A stretch of 64,000 nucleotides of DNA from Methanobacterium sp. UBA44 (GTDB taxonomy: Archaea; Methanobacteriota; Methanobacteria; Methanobacteriales; Methanobacteriaceae): assembly GCA_002494885.1 (NCBI GenBank), contig DACV01000007.1, positions 618,001 through 682,000 of the forward strand, read 5' to 3'. The translations under genes and the position numbers were made by a program. Every line of letters starts with the position of its first letter. Position 1 is the first letter of the stretch. The notes under the pieces are model-generated. The model was not told where the DNA came from and ran no database searches. It saw nothing but the letters and a program-made list of their open reading frames with translations. Below are positions 56,202-64,000 of this stretch, piece by piece.

Positions 56202-56747
56202 GTGAATATCAATGTTTTAAGACTCGATCACAGACAGAAACGAGATGCACGAATCACAACCCATGTTTGTTTAACAGCAAGAGCTTTCGGTGCAAATAAA
56301 GTAATATTAAGTGGGGATGAAGACACCAAACTCATGGAAAACGTTAGGGATGTTGTTAAAAGATGGGGTGGAGACTTTAAAGTAGATTACAAAAAGAATT
56401 ACGATAATCTAATCGATGAATGGAAAAATAATGGAGGGGAGATTGTTCATCTAACGATGTACGGTTCGCAAGTTCAGGAAATGGTGGATGATATTAAAAT
56501 TTCGCCCAAAAACAAGCTTATAGTGGTTGGAGGGGCACGAGTCCCAACAAAAGTTTATAAACATGCAGATTGGAATGTTTCTGTAACGACACAACCCCAT
56601 TCAGAAGTTTCATCCCTTGCAGTGTTTCTACATATGTTATTTGATGGAAAAGAGTTTGATAAAGAATTTGAGGGTGGGAAAATGAAAGTTGTGCCCACTG
56701 CTGAGGGTAAACGTGTTATAATAAACAATGATCCAGATATTGAATAA
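56202..56747 (+). CDS. trm56: tRNA (cytidine-56) 2'-O-methyltransferase, Trm56-like
   Basis: A 181-residue SPOUT-family enzyme that methylates the ribose of C56 in the T-loop of archaeal tRNA. It shows VLRLDHRQKRDARITTHVCL at the start, VHLTMYGSQVQEM in the middle, and the trefoil-knot motif LIVVGGARVPTKVYKHADW. GTG start at 56202, 13 bases after cobS, preceded by GGACTGATT. The gene order with cobS has no functional meaning that I know of. Confidence 0.92.
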   Translation: MNINVLRLDHRQKRDARITTHVCLTARAFGANKVILSGDEDTKLMENVRDVVKRWGGDFKVDYKKNYDNLIDEWKNNGGEIVHLTMYGSQVQEMVDDIKISPKNKLIVVGGARVPTKVYKHADWNVSVTTQPHSEVSSLAVFLHMLFDGKEFDKEFEGGKMKVVPTAEGKRVIINNDPDIE

Positions 56748-56816
56748 AATACTTCTATACACGATCCTTTAGAACACCAATTGATTAATTTAAAAAAAAT
56801 ATCAGGAGAACAAATT

Positions 56817-57452
56817 ATGTTAAAAATCGTTGATCATGCCCTTGTACAGGAGAATCTGACAAAAATCAGAGATAAAAATATAGATCGTGTTCAATTTAGA
56901 TCTGGAATTATTGAAATTGGAAGATTATTTGCCTATGAATTTGCAAATACATTGATTAAAGAATGTATAACTGTACAAACACCCCTCGGTACAGCTAAAG
57001 GCATTAAAATTAAAGATATGGAAGATATAGTGGTAGTAAGCGTTTTAAGGGCTGCGATACCTTTAGTTGAAGGAATATCCAAAGTATTTAAAGAAGCAGA
57101 ATATGGAGTTATTGGAGCATGGAGAAGTGAAGAACCTCCATTTAAAGCAAAAATGGAATACATAAAACTGCCTGATTTGCAAAATAAAATCGTGATAGTG
57201 GCAGACCCTATGCTTGCAACAGGGGGCACCATGAATTCTATTTTAGATGAGATCAAAAAAAGGGGCAGCCCAAAACGGCTTGTTATATTTAATATCATCT
57301 CTGCAGAGCCGGGAATAAAAAAAATATTCAAAAATCACAGCGAAGTAGAAATATACACATGTTCAATTGATGAAAAACTCAATAAAGACGGATATATCAT
57401 TCCAGGCCTTGGAGACGTTGGCGATATATGTTTTGGTAGACCATGTCTGTAA
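56817..57452 (+). CDS. upp: Uracil phosphoribosyltransferase
   Basis: A 211-residue salvage enzyme that makes UMP from uracil and PRPP. Conserved stretches: VVSVLRAAIPLVEGI near residue 80, IVIVADPMLATGGTM (PRPP-binding loop), and the uracil-binding tail YIIPGLGDVGDICFG. GGAG precedes the ATG at 56817; the in-frame TTG at 56781 is not used. Length is standard. Confidence 0.96.
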   Translation: MLKIVDHALVQENLTKIRDKNIDRVQFRSGIIEIGRLFAYEFANTLIKECITVQTPLGTAKGIKIKDMEDIVVVSVLRAAIPLVEGISKVFKEAEYGVIGAWRSEEPPFKAKMEYIKLPDLQNKIVIVADPMLATGGTMNSILDEIKKRGSPKRLVIFNIISAEPGIKKIFKNHSEVEIYTCSIDEKLNKDGYIIPGLGDVGDICFGRPCL

Positions 57453-57455
57453 AAA

Positions 57456-57950
57456 TTAGTATATGGACTTTCCATGGGCTACAGCAACAATACCCGGAAT
57501 CCCATCCACTTCAAGCTCATAAATAGCTTCCATTCCCTCTTCAACAAATGCAACTAATTTCTTTGATTTAACCTTACTCGTAAGGAGTGCTGCTGCCGGT
57601 GGAGTTACAACAAAAACAGAATTCTCTTTATCAAGAGCTTTGATAGTTTTTTCACCTAAAGCTCCCTTACCAACATGAATTTTAACACCTGATCTGGCCA
57701 GATATGGAATATTTTCTTCTATTTCTTCTTTATTGCTTGTTGTGGGTGCTATTCCTGCATCACTTACTGCTGTGTGCATTATAGCCGATCCATTAATATC
57801 GATCAGTTTTTCGCTATTTTTAAGTGATTTAACAAGTTTTGGAAGAGCTGCATCCCTGCCTGTAAATATTTTACCATGGATTTCGATCTTATCTCCAACT
57901 TTAAGAGCTTCAATCACATCGTCAGTTACTGGCACATTAATTACTTTCAT
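57456..57950 (-). CDS. Class I fumarate hydratase beta subunit
   Basis: A 164-residue protein matching the C-terminal (beta) part of two-subunit class I fumarases/tartrate dehydratases: GDKIEIHGKIFTGRDAALPKL, APTTSNKEEIEE, VGKGALGEKTIKAL, VTPPAAALLTSKV and GIPGIVAVAHGKSIY. The alpha subunit, which holds the 4Fe-4S cluster, is not encoded here. It lies six bases after the mfnA stop on the same strand, so both are expressed together. Confidence 0.93.
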   Translation of the reverse strand: MKVINVPVTDDVIEALKVGDKIEIHGKIFTGRDAALPKLVKSLKNSEKLIDINGSAIMHTAVSDAGIAPTTSNKEEIEENIPYLARSGVKIHVGKGALGEKTIKALDKENSVFVVTPPAAALLTSKVKSKKLVAFVEEGMEAIYELEVDGIPGIVAVAHGKSIY

Positions 57951-57956
57951 GATTAA

Positions 57957-59186
57957 TCATTTGCCCTGTATTGTTTTGTCAGCTAATTTTAAATAGGCCT
58001 TCTTTCCATTATCCTGAGGTAACTTATCTGAAGTGAGCTTTGAATGAATTTCATTGAGGCCATCCAGGAATTCTCTTGCATGTTCCATCTTTATGTGAGG
58101 CATCACCACAATTCTTATGGCCTCAGGATATGCTGAAACTGAAACTGCCCACCCATTAGCTTCAATTTCACTTACAATATCCTTAATTGCTATTTTATCT
58201 GATTTAAATGCTACAATATTTAATTCCGGTTCTCTGACCAATTTAAATCCTGATTTTTTAATACCTTCTGCTAAAAATTCAGTTACTTCCATGCATTTTA
58301 GTGCAATTTCTGTATAACCTTCTCTTCCAAAATATTTAAGAAGAGCCCATGCAGCGGCTGCTGATGCTCCAGTTCTTGTGCCTACAATTGTAGATTGTTC
58401 TTTTTCTGTTAAATAAGGAGTTTCTGTACTTATACTTTTAAGATAATGCCTGCCTCTAAACAAAATGCAACCAGTTGGAATTGGTGCAAGACCCATTTTA
58501 TGAGGATCAATGGTCATTGAAGAAACACCTTCCAGTGAAAAATCAAAGTTAGGGAGATCATAATTCTTATCTCTCAAAAATGGAATTGAAAATCCACCAA
58601 AAGCTGCATCCACATGTAAATATATGTTATTTTCTATGCAAATTTTGGAAAGCTCTTCTATTGGATCAACTACACCAAGCTCAGTAGTTCCTGCAATACC
58701 CACAATAGCAACAGTTTTATCGGATATTAGCTTTTTAACAGATTCTATATCCACACGATAATCTTCATCAAGATCGGCTTCCCTTATTCTCAAACGTAAC
58801 ATATCTGCAGCTTTTTTAAAGGAGAAATGGGCAGATTTAGGGATAATTATCTCTGGATTTTCTACATTACTTGAATTTCTCGCTGCTCTCATTGCCATTA
58901 TGTTAGCTTCAGTGCCTCCAGTTATTATATGCCCACAAACATCTTTCTTACCAAGAAGACTTCCAAGCATTCTTATAACTTCTTTTTCAATTCGTTTTGT
59001 ACCTTCAAAAAGACCAGAATCACCTAAATTAGACTCTAAAAACATATAATAAGCTTCTACACCAATTTCATAGGGACATGTACACATTGAACCTAATATT
59101 CGGCCTGATTTATAGGTCATATCATCTCTTTTGAATTTTTTAAGTTGTTCAGATATTTCCTGTTTTGTGATTCCTTTTTTATCCAT
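57957..59186 (-). CDS. mfnA: L-tyrosine/L-aspartate decarboxylase
   Basis: A 409-residue PLP enzyme. In methanogens MfnA makes tyramine for methanofuran and, in some species, beta-alanine for coenzyme A. Signature stretches: GSMCTCPYEIGVEAYYMFLE, ITGGTEANIMAMRAAR, VDAAFGGFSIPFL and the PLP-lysine motif SMTIDPHKMGLAPIPTG. The start is the ATG at 59186 with AGGGAA upstream. It forms a two-gene unit with the fumarase beta subunit. Confidence 0.95.
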   Translation of the reverse strand: MDKKGITKQEISEQLKKFKRDDMTYKSGRILGSMCTCPYEIGVEAYYMFLESNLGDSGLFEGTKRIEKEVIRMLGSLLGKKDVCGHIITGGTEANIMAMRAARNSSNVENPEIIIPKSAHFSFKKAADMLRLRIREADLDEDYRVDIESVKKLISDKTVAIVGIAGTTELGVVDPIEELSKICIENNIYLHVDAAFGGFSIPFLRDKNYDLPNFDFSLEGVSSMTIDPHKMGLAPIPTGCILFRGRHYLKSISTETPYLTEKEQSTIVGTRTGASAAAAWALLKYFGREGYTEIALKCMEVTEFLAEGIKKSGFKLVREPELNIVAFKSDKIAIKDIVSEIEANGWAVSVSAYPEAIRIVVMPHIKMEHAREFLDGLNEIHSKLTSDKLPQDNGKKAYLKLADKTIQGK

Positions 59187-59253
59187 TTTGATTCCCTAAA
59201 AAATAATTAAATGAAAATTAAAAATAAGTTAAAAAAATAAAAAAATAGAGTAT

Positions 59254-61548
59254 TTATTCTTGCAAACGTTTTCTTGCAGCCTTTAAAATAAGTTTCTTCT
59301 CGACTCTGGCTACAACTTCCCTTACAGTTTCAACTGCATCAGTGTTTGCGGATACACTCTCGATTCCTGCCTCTACAAGCTTTTCGACTATGTTAGGCAT
59401 GCTTCCTGCCTGTCCACAGATGCTGGTTTTTACTCCATGCTCGTTACAGATTCTTATAACTCTATCTATAAGTTTAAGCACTGCTGGATGACCTTCAGTG
59501 TAAAGATCAGCTACATTTTCGTTATTTCTATCAATTGCAAGTGTATACTGAGTTAAATCATTTGTTCCAAAACTTACGAAATCAAGCCCTTCAGCTATAA
59601 AGTCTTCAATTATAAGGGCTGCTCCTGGTGTTTCCACCATTATACCGAACTCAATTGTTTTTTGAGGCTTTAAGCCAACTTCTTCAGCGATCTGTTTGGC
59701 TTTTCTTAGTTCGTCAGGATGCTGAACCAGTGGAATCATTATTCCAATATTTGTATATCCCTGCTCATGGAGTTTCTTAATAGCTTTAAATTCTGCTTTT
59801 AAGATTTCAGGTTCATCTAACTCTCTTCTAATTCCTCTCCATCCAAGCATTGGATTATGTTCATATGGTTCACCTTCTCCGCCTGAAAGAGACTTAAATT
59901 CATCTGTTGGAGCATCAAGAGTCCTGTACCATACTGGTTTTGGATAGAATTCATCTACAACCTTGAGGATGTTTTCAACGAGGATTTTTATGAGTTCATC
60001 CTCTTTTCCATCCATTATGAACTTTTTAGGGTGAACCCCAGATGTTAACATCATATGTTCAGTTCTAAGAAGCCCTACACCATCAGCACCTGTTGCAGCC
60101 GCTTTTTTAGCTGCTTCAGGCATGCTTACATTGACTTTAACTTCTGTAACAGTTAAAATTGGAGCCTGTGCCATCATTACCTGTTGTTCTTCTGCTGTTT
60201 CTTCTTTATCTGATTTTGCAAGTTTTCCCTTGTAAACTATCCCTTTATTACCATCAAGTGTTACAATTTCATTTTCTTTAAGAATCTTGGTTGCCTTTCC
60301 TGTACCAACCACACAAGGTATTCCAAGCTCTCTTGAGACAATTGCAGCATGACATGTTACTCCTCCTTCATCTGTAATTATTCCATCGGCCCTTTTCATT
60401 GCAGGAACCATATCTGGAGTAGTCATAACTGTAACCAGAATGTCTCCTTCTTCAATTTTATCCAGTTCATCCGTGCTTTTTATAATTTTAACGGCGCCAG
60501 AAGCCATTCCTGGGCTTGCACCAAGCCCTTTAGTAACTATGGTTCTCTCCCCCATATTTTCTTCAGATTCGGCACCATTACCCATATCAAGGGTTGTTAC
60601 TGGCCTTGATTGGAGCATGTATACTTTTCCATCTTCTATGGCCCATTCAGTGTCCTGTGGGGAACCATAATGTTCATGGATTCTTTTACCCATTCTGGTA
60701 AGTGCTAAAATTTCATCGTCATCTAAAACCTGTTTATTTTTAAGATCTTCTGGAACTTCTTTTTTAATTGTCTTTCCAGCTTCTGGATCTTTTACAAACA
60801 TGATGTTTTTTTCACTGATTATGGATTCAAGAACCTTTTCTGTCTCTTTATCCACCCAGTAAGTATCTGGAGTTACTGTACCTGAGACAACCGCTTCTCC
60901 AAGCCCCCATGCACCTTCAATGAGTATTTTTTCCTCACCTGTTGAGGGATGTACAGTGAACATAACCCCTGCTTTTTCAGCGTTCACCATTTCTTGGACC
61001 ACTACAGCTATATAAACTTTGGAATGATCAAAATTATGCTCTTCCCTATAAAAGATAGCTCTGGATTCAAATAGAGATGCCCAGCATTTTTGTACATACT
61101 TTAAAACATCTTCAGTTCCTTTAATATTTAAAAAAGTGTCCTGTTGACCTGCAAATGACGCTTCAGGAAGGTCTTCTGCTGTTGCAGATGATCTTATTGC
61201 AACAAATGCATTTTCTTTACCAATCCTTTGACACAATGCATTGTAAGCCTCTATAATAGTTGTCCTTATATCATCAGGCATATAAGAGTTTAAAATTATT
61301 CTTTTTATTTTTCCTGAGGCTTTCTGAAGTTGCTTAGTATTATTGACATCTATAGCATCAAGAATGTCCATTATTTCATCAAAGATACCTGTTTCTTTTA
61401 TAAATTTATCATAGGTTGCTGCTGTAATAACAAATCCGGGAGGTACAGGGATTCCTGCTTGAGTTAACTCTCCTAAATTCGCACCTTTTCCACCAGCAAT
61501 TGCTACATCTTCCTTCTTAAGTTCTTCAAAAAATTCGACATACTTCAT
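59254..61548 (-). CDS. ppsA: Phosphoenolpyruvate synthase
   Basis: A 764-residue enzyme making PEP from pyruvate and ATP for gluconeogenesis. Three domains: the N-terminal ATP-grasp part (GGKGANLGELTQAGIPVPPG, VAIRSSATAEDLPEASFAGQ, EKAGVMFTVHP), the central phospho-His domain (GITDEGGVTCHAAI-like, with the catalytic His near 415), and the C-terminal PEP-binding barrel (SFGTNDLTQYTLAIDR, SICGQAG with the catalytic Cys). The ATG at 61548 is chosen over GTG 61557. It follows the L10e gene by 13 bases. Confidence 0.97.
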   Translation of the reverse strand: MKYVEFFEELKKEDVAIAGGKGANLGELTQAGIPVPPGFVITAATYDKFIKETGIFDEIMDILDAIDVNNTKQLQKASGKIKRIILNSYMPDDIRTTIIEAYNALCQRIGKENAFVAIRSSATAEDLPEASFAGQQDTFLNIKGTEDVLKYVQKCWASLFESRAIFYREEHNFDHSKVYIAVVVQEMVNAEKAGVMFTVHPSTGEEKILIEGAWGLGEAVVSGTVTPDTYWVDKETEKVLESIISEKNIMFVKDPEAGKTIKKEVPEDLKNKQVLDDDEILALTRMGKRIHEHYGSPQDTEWAIEDGKVYMLQSRPVTTLDMGNGAESEENMGERTIVTKGLGASPGMASGAVKIIKSTDELDKIEEGDILVTVMTTPDMVPAMKRADGIITDEGGVTCHAAIVSRELGIPCVVGTGKATKILKENEIVTLDGNKGIVYKGKLAKSDKEETAEEQQVMMAQAPILTVTEVKVNVSMPEAAKKAAATGADGVGLLRTEHMMLTSGVHPKKFIMDGKEDELIKILVENILKVVDEFYPKPVWYRTLDAPTDEFKSLSGGEGEPYEHNPMLGWRGIRRELDEPEILKAEFKAIKKLHEQGYTNIGIMIPLVQHPDELRKAKQIAEEVGLKPQKTIEFGIMVETPGAALIIEDFIAEGLDFVSFGTNDLTQYTLAIDRNNENVADLYTEGHPAVLKLIDRVIRICNEHGVKTSICGQAGSMPNIVEKLVEAGIESVSANTDAVETVREVVARVEKKLILKAARKRLQE

Positions 61549-61561
61549 GCTTAACACTCTT

Positions 61562-62044
61562 TTATTTTATTAGTTCTTCACCTTTATCCACAACGATCCT
61601 GCATGGAACCGGGAATTTCATAGATGCTCTTTTTAAAGCTGTTTTTGCATCATTAAAGTTTCTCTTATTAGTTCTTATTGTTAAAACTTTTTGATCTGCC
61701 TTTACAATTGCAACAGAACTTACAGGCTTTCCGAATGCTTTCCTCATTCCATCCTGTACCCTGTCAGCACCTGCACCAGTTGCCATTGGATTTTCTCTTA
61801 CAATATGATGGGGATAAACTCTTATTTTCAGATGGTAACCCATCCTACCAGCTCTTCGCTGCATATATCTGTTTGTAGCAATCCTTGCGGCCTCTAGTGA
61901 GTTATGTGATAACTGTGCAGGCTTTTTTAAGGCAAGACTTACTGTTAAAGGGAAATCTCCTGAAAGGTTCCCCATATCATACTGAACTATCCTGGAACCA
62001 GGAATTTTTCTTATGTATTCTTTTCTTGTGTATGCTCTAGTCAT
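61562..62044 (-). CDS. rpl10e: 50S ribosomal protein L10e (uL16)
   Basis: A 160-residue protein of the large ribosomal subunit. Conserved stretches: [81 protein letters not shown] stands before the ATG. Shares a transcript with ppsA downstream. Confidence 0.97.
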   Translation of the reverse strand: MTRAYTRKEYIRKIPGSRIVQYDMGNLSGDFPLTVSLALKKPAQLSHNSLEAARIATNRYMQRRAGRMGYHLKIRVYPHHIVRENPMATGAGADRVQDGMRKAFGKPVSSVAIVKADQKVLTIRTNKRNFNDAKTALKRASMKFPVPCRIVVDKGEELIK

Positions 62045-62097
62045 TAATAATCCTCCTGTATAAATTTTTGAGTCTATAAGTTAATAAACCTTCCTTT

Positions 62098-62107
62098 CTA
62101 TATATAC
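62098..62107 (-). promoter_or_regulatory. TATA box for rpl10e-ppsA
   Basis: On the minus strand GTATATATAG stands 54 bases before the L10e ATG. Transcription would start near 62,075, leaving a leader of about 30 bases that includes the GGAGG site. Confidence 0.5.
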
Positions 62108-62178
62108 AAACATAATACAAAATTATGAGAAATAGTAATTATTTCATTTGTAATAGATCATATAAGTAGGTGGAAGTT

Positions 62179-62964
62179 ATGAAAATTGCCATAACTGGAA
62201 AAGGAGGGGTCGGTAAAACAACCCTTTCTGGAACATTAGCATGTATATTATCACAAGGTTATAAAGTATTCGCTATTGATGCAGATCCAGATATGAATCT
62301 TGCATCAAGTCTTGGTATAACAGAGCCGATTACTCCAATTTCCAAGATGAAAGACTTGATAAAGGAAAGAACCGGTGCAGAACCAGGATCATCCTTTGGA
62401 GAGGTTTTTAAGATAAATCCAAAAATCAGCGATCTTCCAAAATCACTATCAATTAATTATGATGATAAAGATAATTTAAAGCTCCTTGTAATGGGTACTG
62501 TTGATAAAGGAGGAGATGGATGCGTTTGTCCTGCCTCTGTTCTTCTTAAAGCCCTCATGCGTAACTTAATCCTTAAAAAGGATGAAATTGTTATTCTGGA
62601 TATGGAAGCTGGTGTTGAACACCTTGGAAGAAAAACTGCAGAAGCTGTTGATTTGATGATTATAGTTGTAGAGCCCGGACTTAAATCTCTTGAAACTGCA
62701 GAGCGGATAAAAAGACTTGCAGCAGATATTGGCATTCCTAAAATTGCCTGCGTAATAAATAAGGCATCTAATGAAACAGAAGAAAAATTTGTCATTGAAA
62801 AACTTAAAGAGATGGATCTCGAAGTTATAGGGAGTATCCCCCGAGATGAGAATGTTATATTGGCTGATATGGAAGGAAAGCCTTTAATCGAATATCCGGA
62901 TTCTGCTGCATTTAAATCAATAGAAAAAATTGCAGAAAGTATTTTAAATAAAGTAAAGGATTAA
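62179..62964 (+). CDS. CooC-like nickel-insertion ATPase
   Basis: A 261-residue MinD/CooC-type ATPase. The deviant Walker A is KGGVGKTTLSGTLA; AIDADPDMNLASSLG carries the second conserved Asp; DMEAGVEHLGR is the Walker B-like stretch. GDGCVCPAS near residue 115 holds the CxC pair that binds metal in CooC, which delivers nickel to carbon monoxide dehydrogenase. No CODH gene is in this window. The ATG at 62179 is chosen because TAGGTGG lies at binding-site distance; the GTG inside it is unlikely to be the start. Confidence 0.9.
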   Translation: MKIAITGKGGVGKTTLSGTLACILSQGYKVFAIDADPDMNLASSLGITEPITPISKMKDLIKERTGAEPGSSFGEVFKINPKISDLPKSLSINYDDKDNLKLLVMGTVDKGGDGCVCPASVLLKALMRNLILKKDEIVILDMEAGVEHLGRKTAEAVDLMIIVVEPGLKSLETAERIKRLAADIGIPKIACVINKASNETEEKFVIEKLKEMDLEVIGSIPRDENVILADMEGKPLIEYPDSAAFKSIEKIAESILNKVKD

Positions 62965-62968
62965 AATT

Positions 62969-63202
62969 ATGGAAGTCCAATCCACGATTATATTTAAATA
63001 CAGGACAAAAAAAGAGGCAAAAATTGCCCTGGCATCGATTAGGCCAGATAATATGGGATTTATAAATTCTCATGTTGAAGAGAATATTCTTATATGTAAA
63101 TTAGAGTCGAGGACACTACGAACAACCCTTGCAACAATAGATGACATTCTATTTTGTGAGATGATGGCTGAAAAAATTATAGATTTTACAAAAAATGAAT
63201 AA
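62969..63202 (+). CDS. KEOPS complex subunit Pcc1-like
   Basis: A 77-residue protein of the Pcc1 family, which forms a dimer in the KEOPS complex that makes the t6A modification of tRNA. The pattern STIIFKYRTKKEAKIALASI, RPDN, and LRTTLATIDDILFCEMMAEK fits. It starts four bases after the CooC-like gene. Short, but length and pattern are right. Confidence 0.82.
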   Translation: MEVQSTIIFKYRTKKEAKIALASIRPDNMGFINSHVEENILICKLESRTLRTTLATIDDILFCEMMAEKIIDFTKNE

Positions 63203-63235
63203 TGATTGTTATTATATAAATTAGAAGGTGAACAA

Positions 63236-64000
63236 ATGAAATTCACGCTTAAAGGAGAAATTACATTTAGTAAAGATGCAAGTGATGCAGAAAAAGACAT
63301 TGAAAAATTTATAGATGAAGCTAACCAGGAAATATTTTTAAAAGGAGTTCCAGAAGACCAGAAACAGGACGCTTCAAAGATTACATACTGGAATTTAAAA
63401 GAAGATACTCTTGAAGTTGAGATGGTGTCAGGAAGACGTGGCCGTGCTCATGATGCTATATTACGGATAAAAAAGCCATTAACCCAGCTTTTAGGTAGAA
63501 AATATCACCTGGGCATAAGAAAAATACTCATAACTGATTATATAATCGAGATACCAACCGAAGACAGGGTAGAATTAAAAGATGTTCCATATGTGGAAAA
63601 TTTTGAAATCGAAGATGATAAAATAATCCTTGAATTTAAAGGATTAGAAGAAGGAGATTTGAGGAAACATATTATCGACAGGGTCATTAAACACGTGACA
63701 AGTGAAGTTGCAAGCCATATCCCAGAAACAGAGTGCGGCCCTTCAGATATACTCACCAAACAGGTTACAAAGGTAGAACCTGGAACAATTTTAGAGAAAA
63801 GCTGTATGCAGAAGTACTTTTTTGAAGGAGACCCAACAGAAGAGGCTGCAAAGCTTGGATGGGTTAAAAAATTCTCTGGCAGAGGGCAGTGGTTCTATGC
63901 ACCACCTTTAGTAGCACTTCAGCGTGCATTAGAAGATATATTTGTAGAAAAACTCATCCAAAAGCTTGATTTTGACGAATGCTTGTTTCCAAAGCTTATT
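63236..64000 (+). CDS. serS: Methanogen-type (SerS2) seryl-tRNA synthetase, truncated at the window edge
   Basis: The first 255 residues are present. The N-terminal domain (MKFTLKGEITFSKDASDAEK...) differs from the coiled-coil arm of ordinary SerRS and matches the rare SerS2 class found only in some methanogens. The segment SGRRGRAHDAILRIKKPL, then GPSDILTKQV, then EEAAKLGWVKKFSGRGQWFYAPP, fit this class. The catalytic core continues beyond 64,000. GGTG precedes the ATG. It follows the Pcc1-like gene by 33 bases. Confidence 0.94.
   Translation, partial: MKFTLKGEITFSKDASDAEKDIEKFIDEANQEIFLKGVPEDQKQDASKITYWNLKEDTLEVEMVSGRRGRAHDAILRIKKPLTQLLGRKYHLGIRKILITDYIIEIPTEDRVELKDVPYVENFEIEDDKIILEFKGLEEGDLRKHIIDRVIKHVTSEVASHIPETECGPSDILTKQVTKVEPGTILEKSCMQKYFFEGDPTEEAAKLGWVKKFSGRGQWFYAPPLVALQRALEDIFVEKLIQKLDFDECLFPKLI

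Overview
The window is AT-rich archaeal DNA that fits a methanogen of the order Methanobacteriales, most like Methanobacterium. This placement is inferred from gene content. The window carries the methanogen-type (SerS2) seryl-tRNA synthetase, archaeal L10e, the archaeal tRNA 2'-O-methylase Trm56, a Pcc1-like KEOPS subunit, a CbiZ-like cobinamide amidohydrolase next to CobS, MfnA (methanofuran pathway), archaeal inositol-1-phosphate synthase, pyruvate carboxylase subunit B, PEP synthase and LarC. Most starts have GGTG/GGAGG-type ribosome binding sites a few bases upstream.

Region 1 (1-15,200) is a defence and toxin island. On the minus strand from 8,223 to the left edge, seven reading frames lie close together or overlap, like one operon: a PLD-family nuclease module, an isolated restriction-enzyme target-recognition domain, a DUF1802 protein, a large two-EVE/AAA+ McrB-like protein, its PD-(D/E)XK McrC-like partner, a truncated P-loop stub and a UvrD-type helicase. 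Diverging from it is a two-gene unit: a 67-residue protein and a 791-residue SMC/Rad50-like ATPase. Then come an ADP-ribosylglycohydrolase, HicB/HicA, a Fic gene that has lost its 5' end at a junction with a headless nuclease fragment, and HepT/MntA. Several genes here are truncated or frameshifted, as expected in a fast-turnover island.

Region 2 (15,400-35,200) is mixed accessory and housekeeping DNA: exonuclease III, drug-type MFS transporters (one frameshifted), an M23 peptidase, acylphosphatase, an AbrB/PIN toxin-antitoxin pair, a sensor histidine kinase preceded by the decayed tail of a second copy, a DUF362 ferredoxin-domain protein, a DrrAB-type ABC exporter, an MBL-rhodanese protein, a GalT/HIT-like protein, an AlkD-like protein and a heavily decayed alpha/alpha-repeat gene (34,181-35,170).

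Region 3 (35,300-43,000) is almost all membrane proteins: two DUF308 proteins, a DUF2238-like protein, an AI-2E family protein, an FtsX permease with a degenerate ABC ATPase, a potassium channel, a 14-helix MFS exporter and a DedA protein.

Region 4 (43,900-64,000) is core metabolism and translation: inositol phosphate synthesis, anaplerosis (PycB, PpsA), queuosine/archaeosine precursor (QueC), nickel cofactor (LarC), cobamide salvage (CbiZ, CobS), tRNA modification (Trm56, Pcc1), pyrimidine salvage (Upp), a fumarase beta subunit, MfnA, L10e, a CooC-like ATPase and SerS2. Two members of an unusual repeat, arrays of consecutive short hairpins, lie at about 43,390-43,510 and 55,220-55,405. The second sits directly in the cbiZ-cobS gap. 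I saw no CRISPR array, tRNA or rRNA gene.
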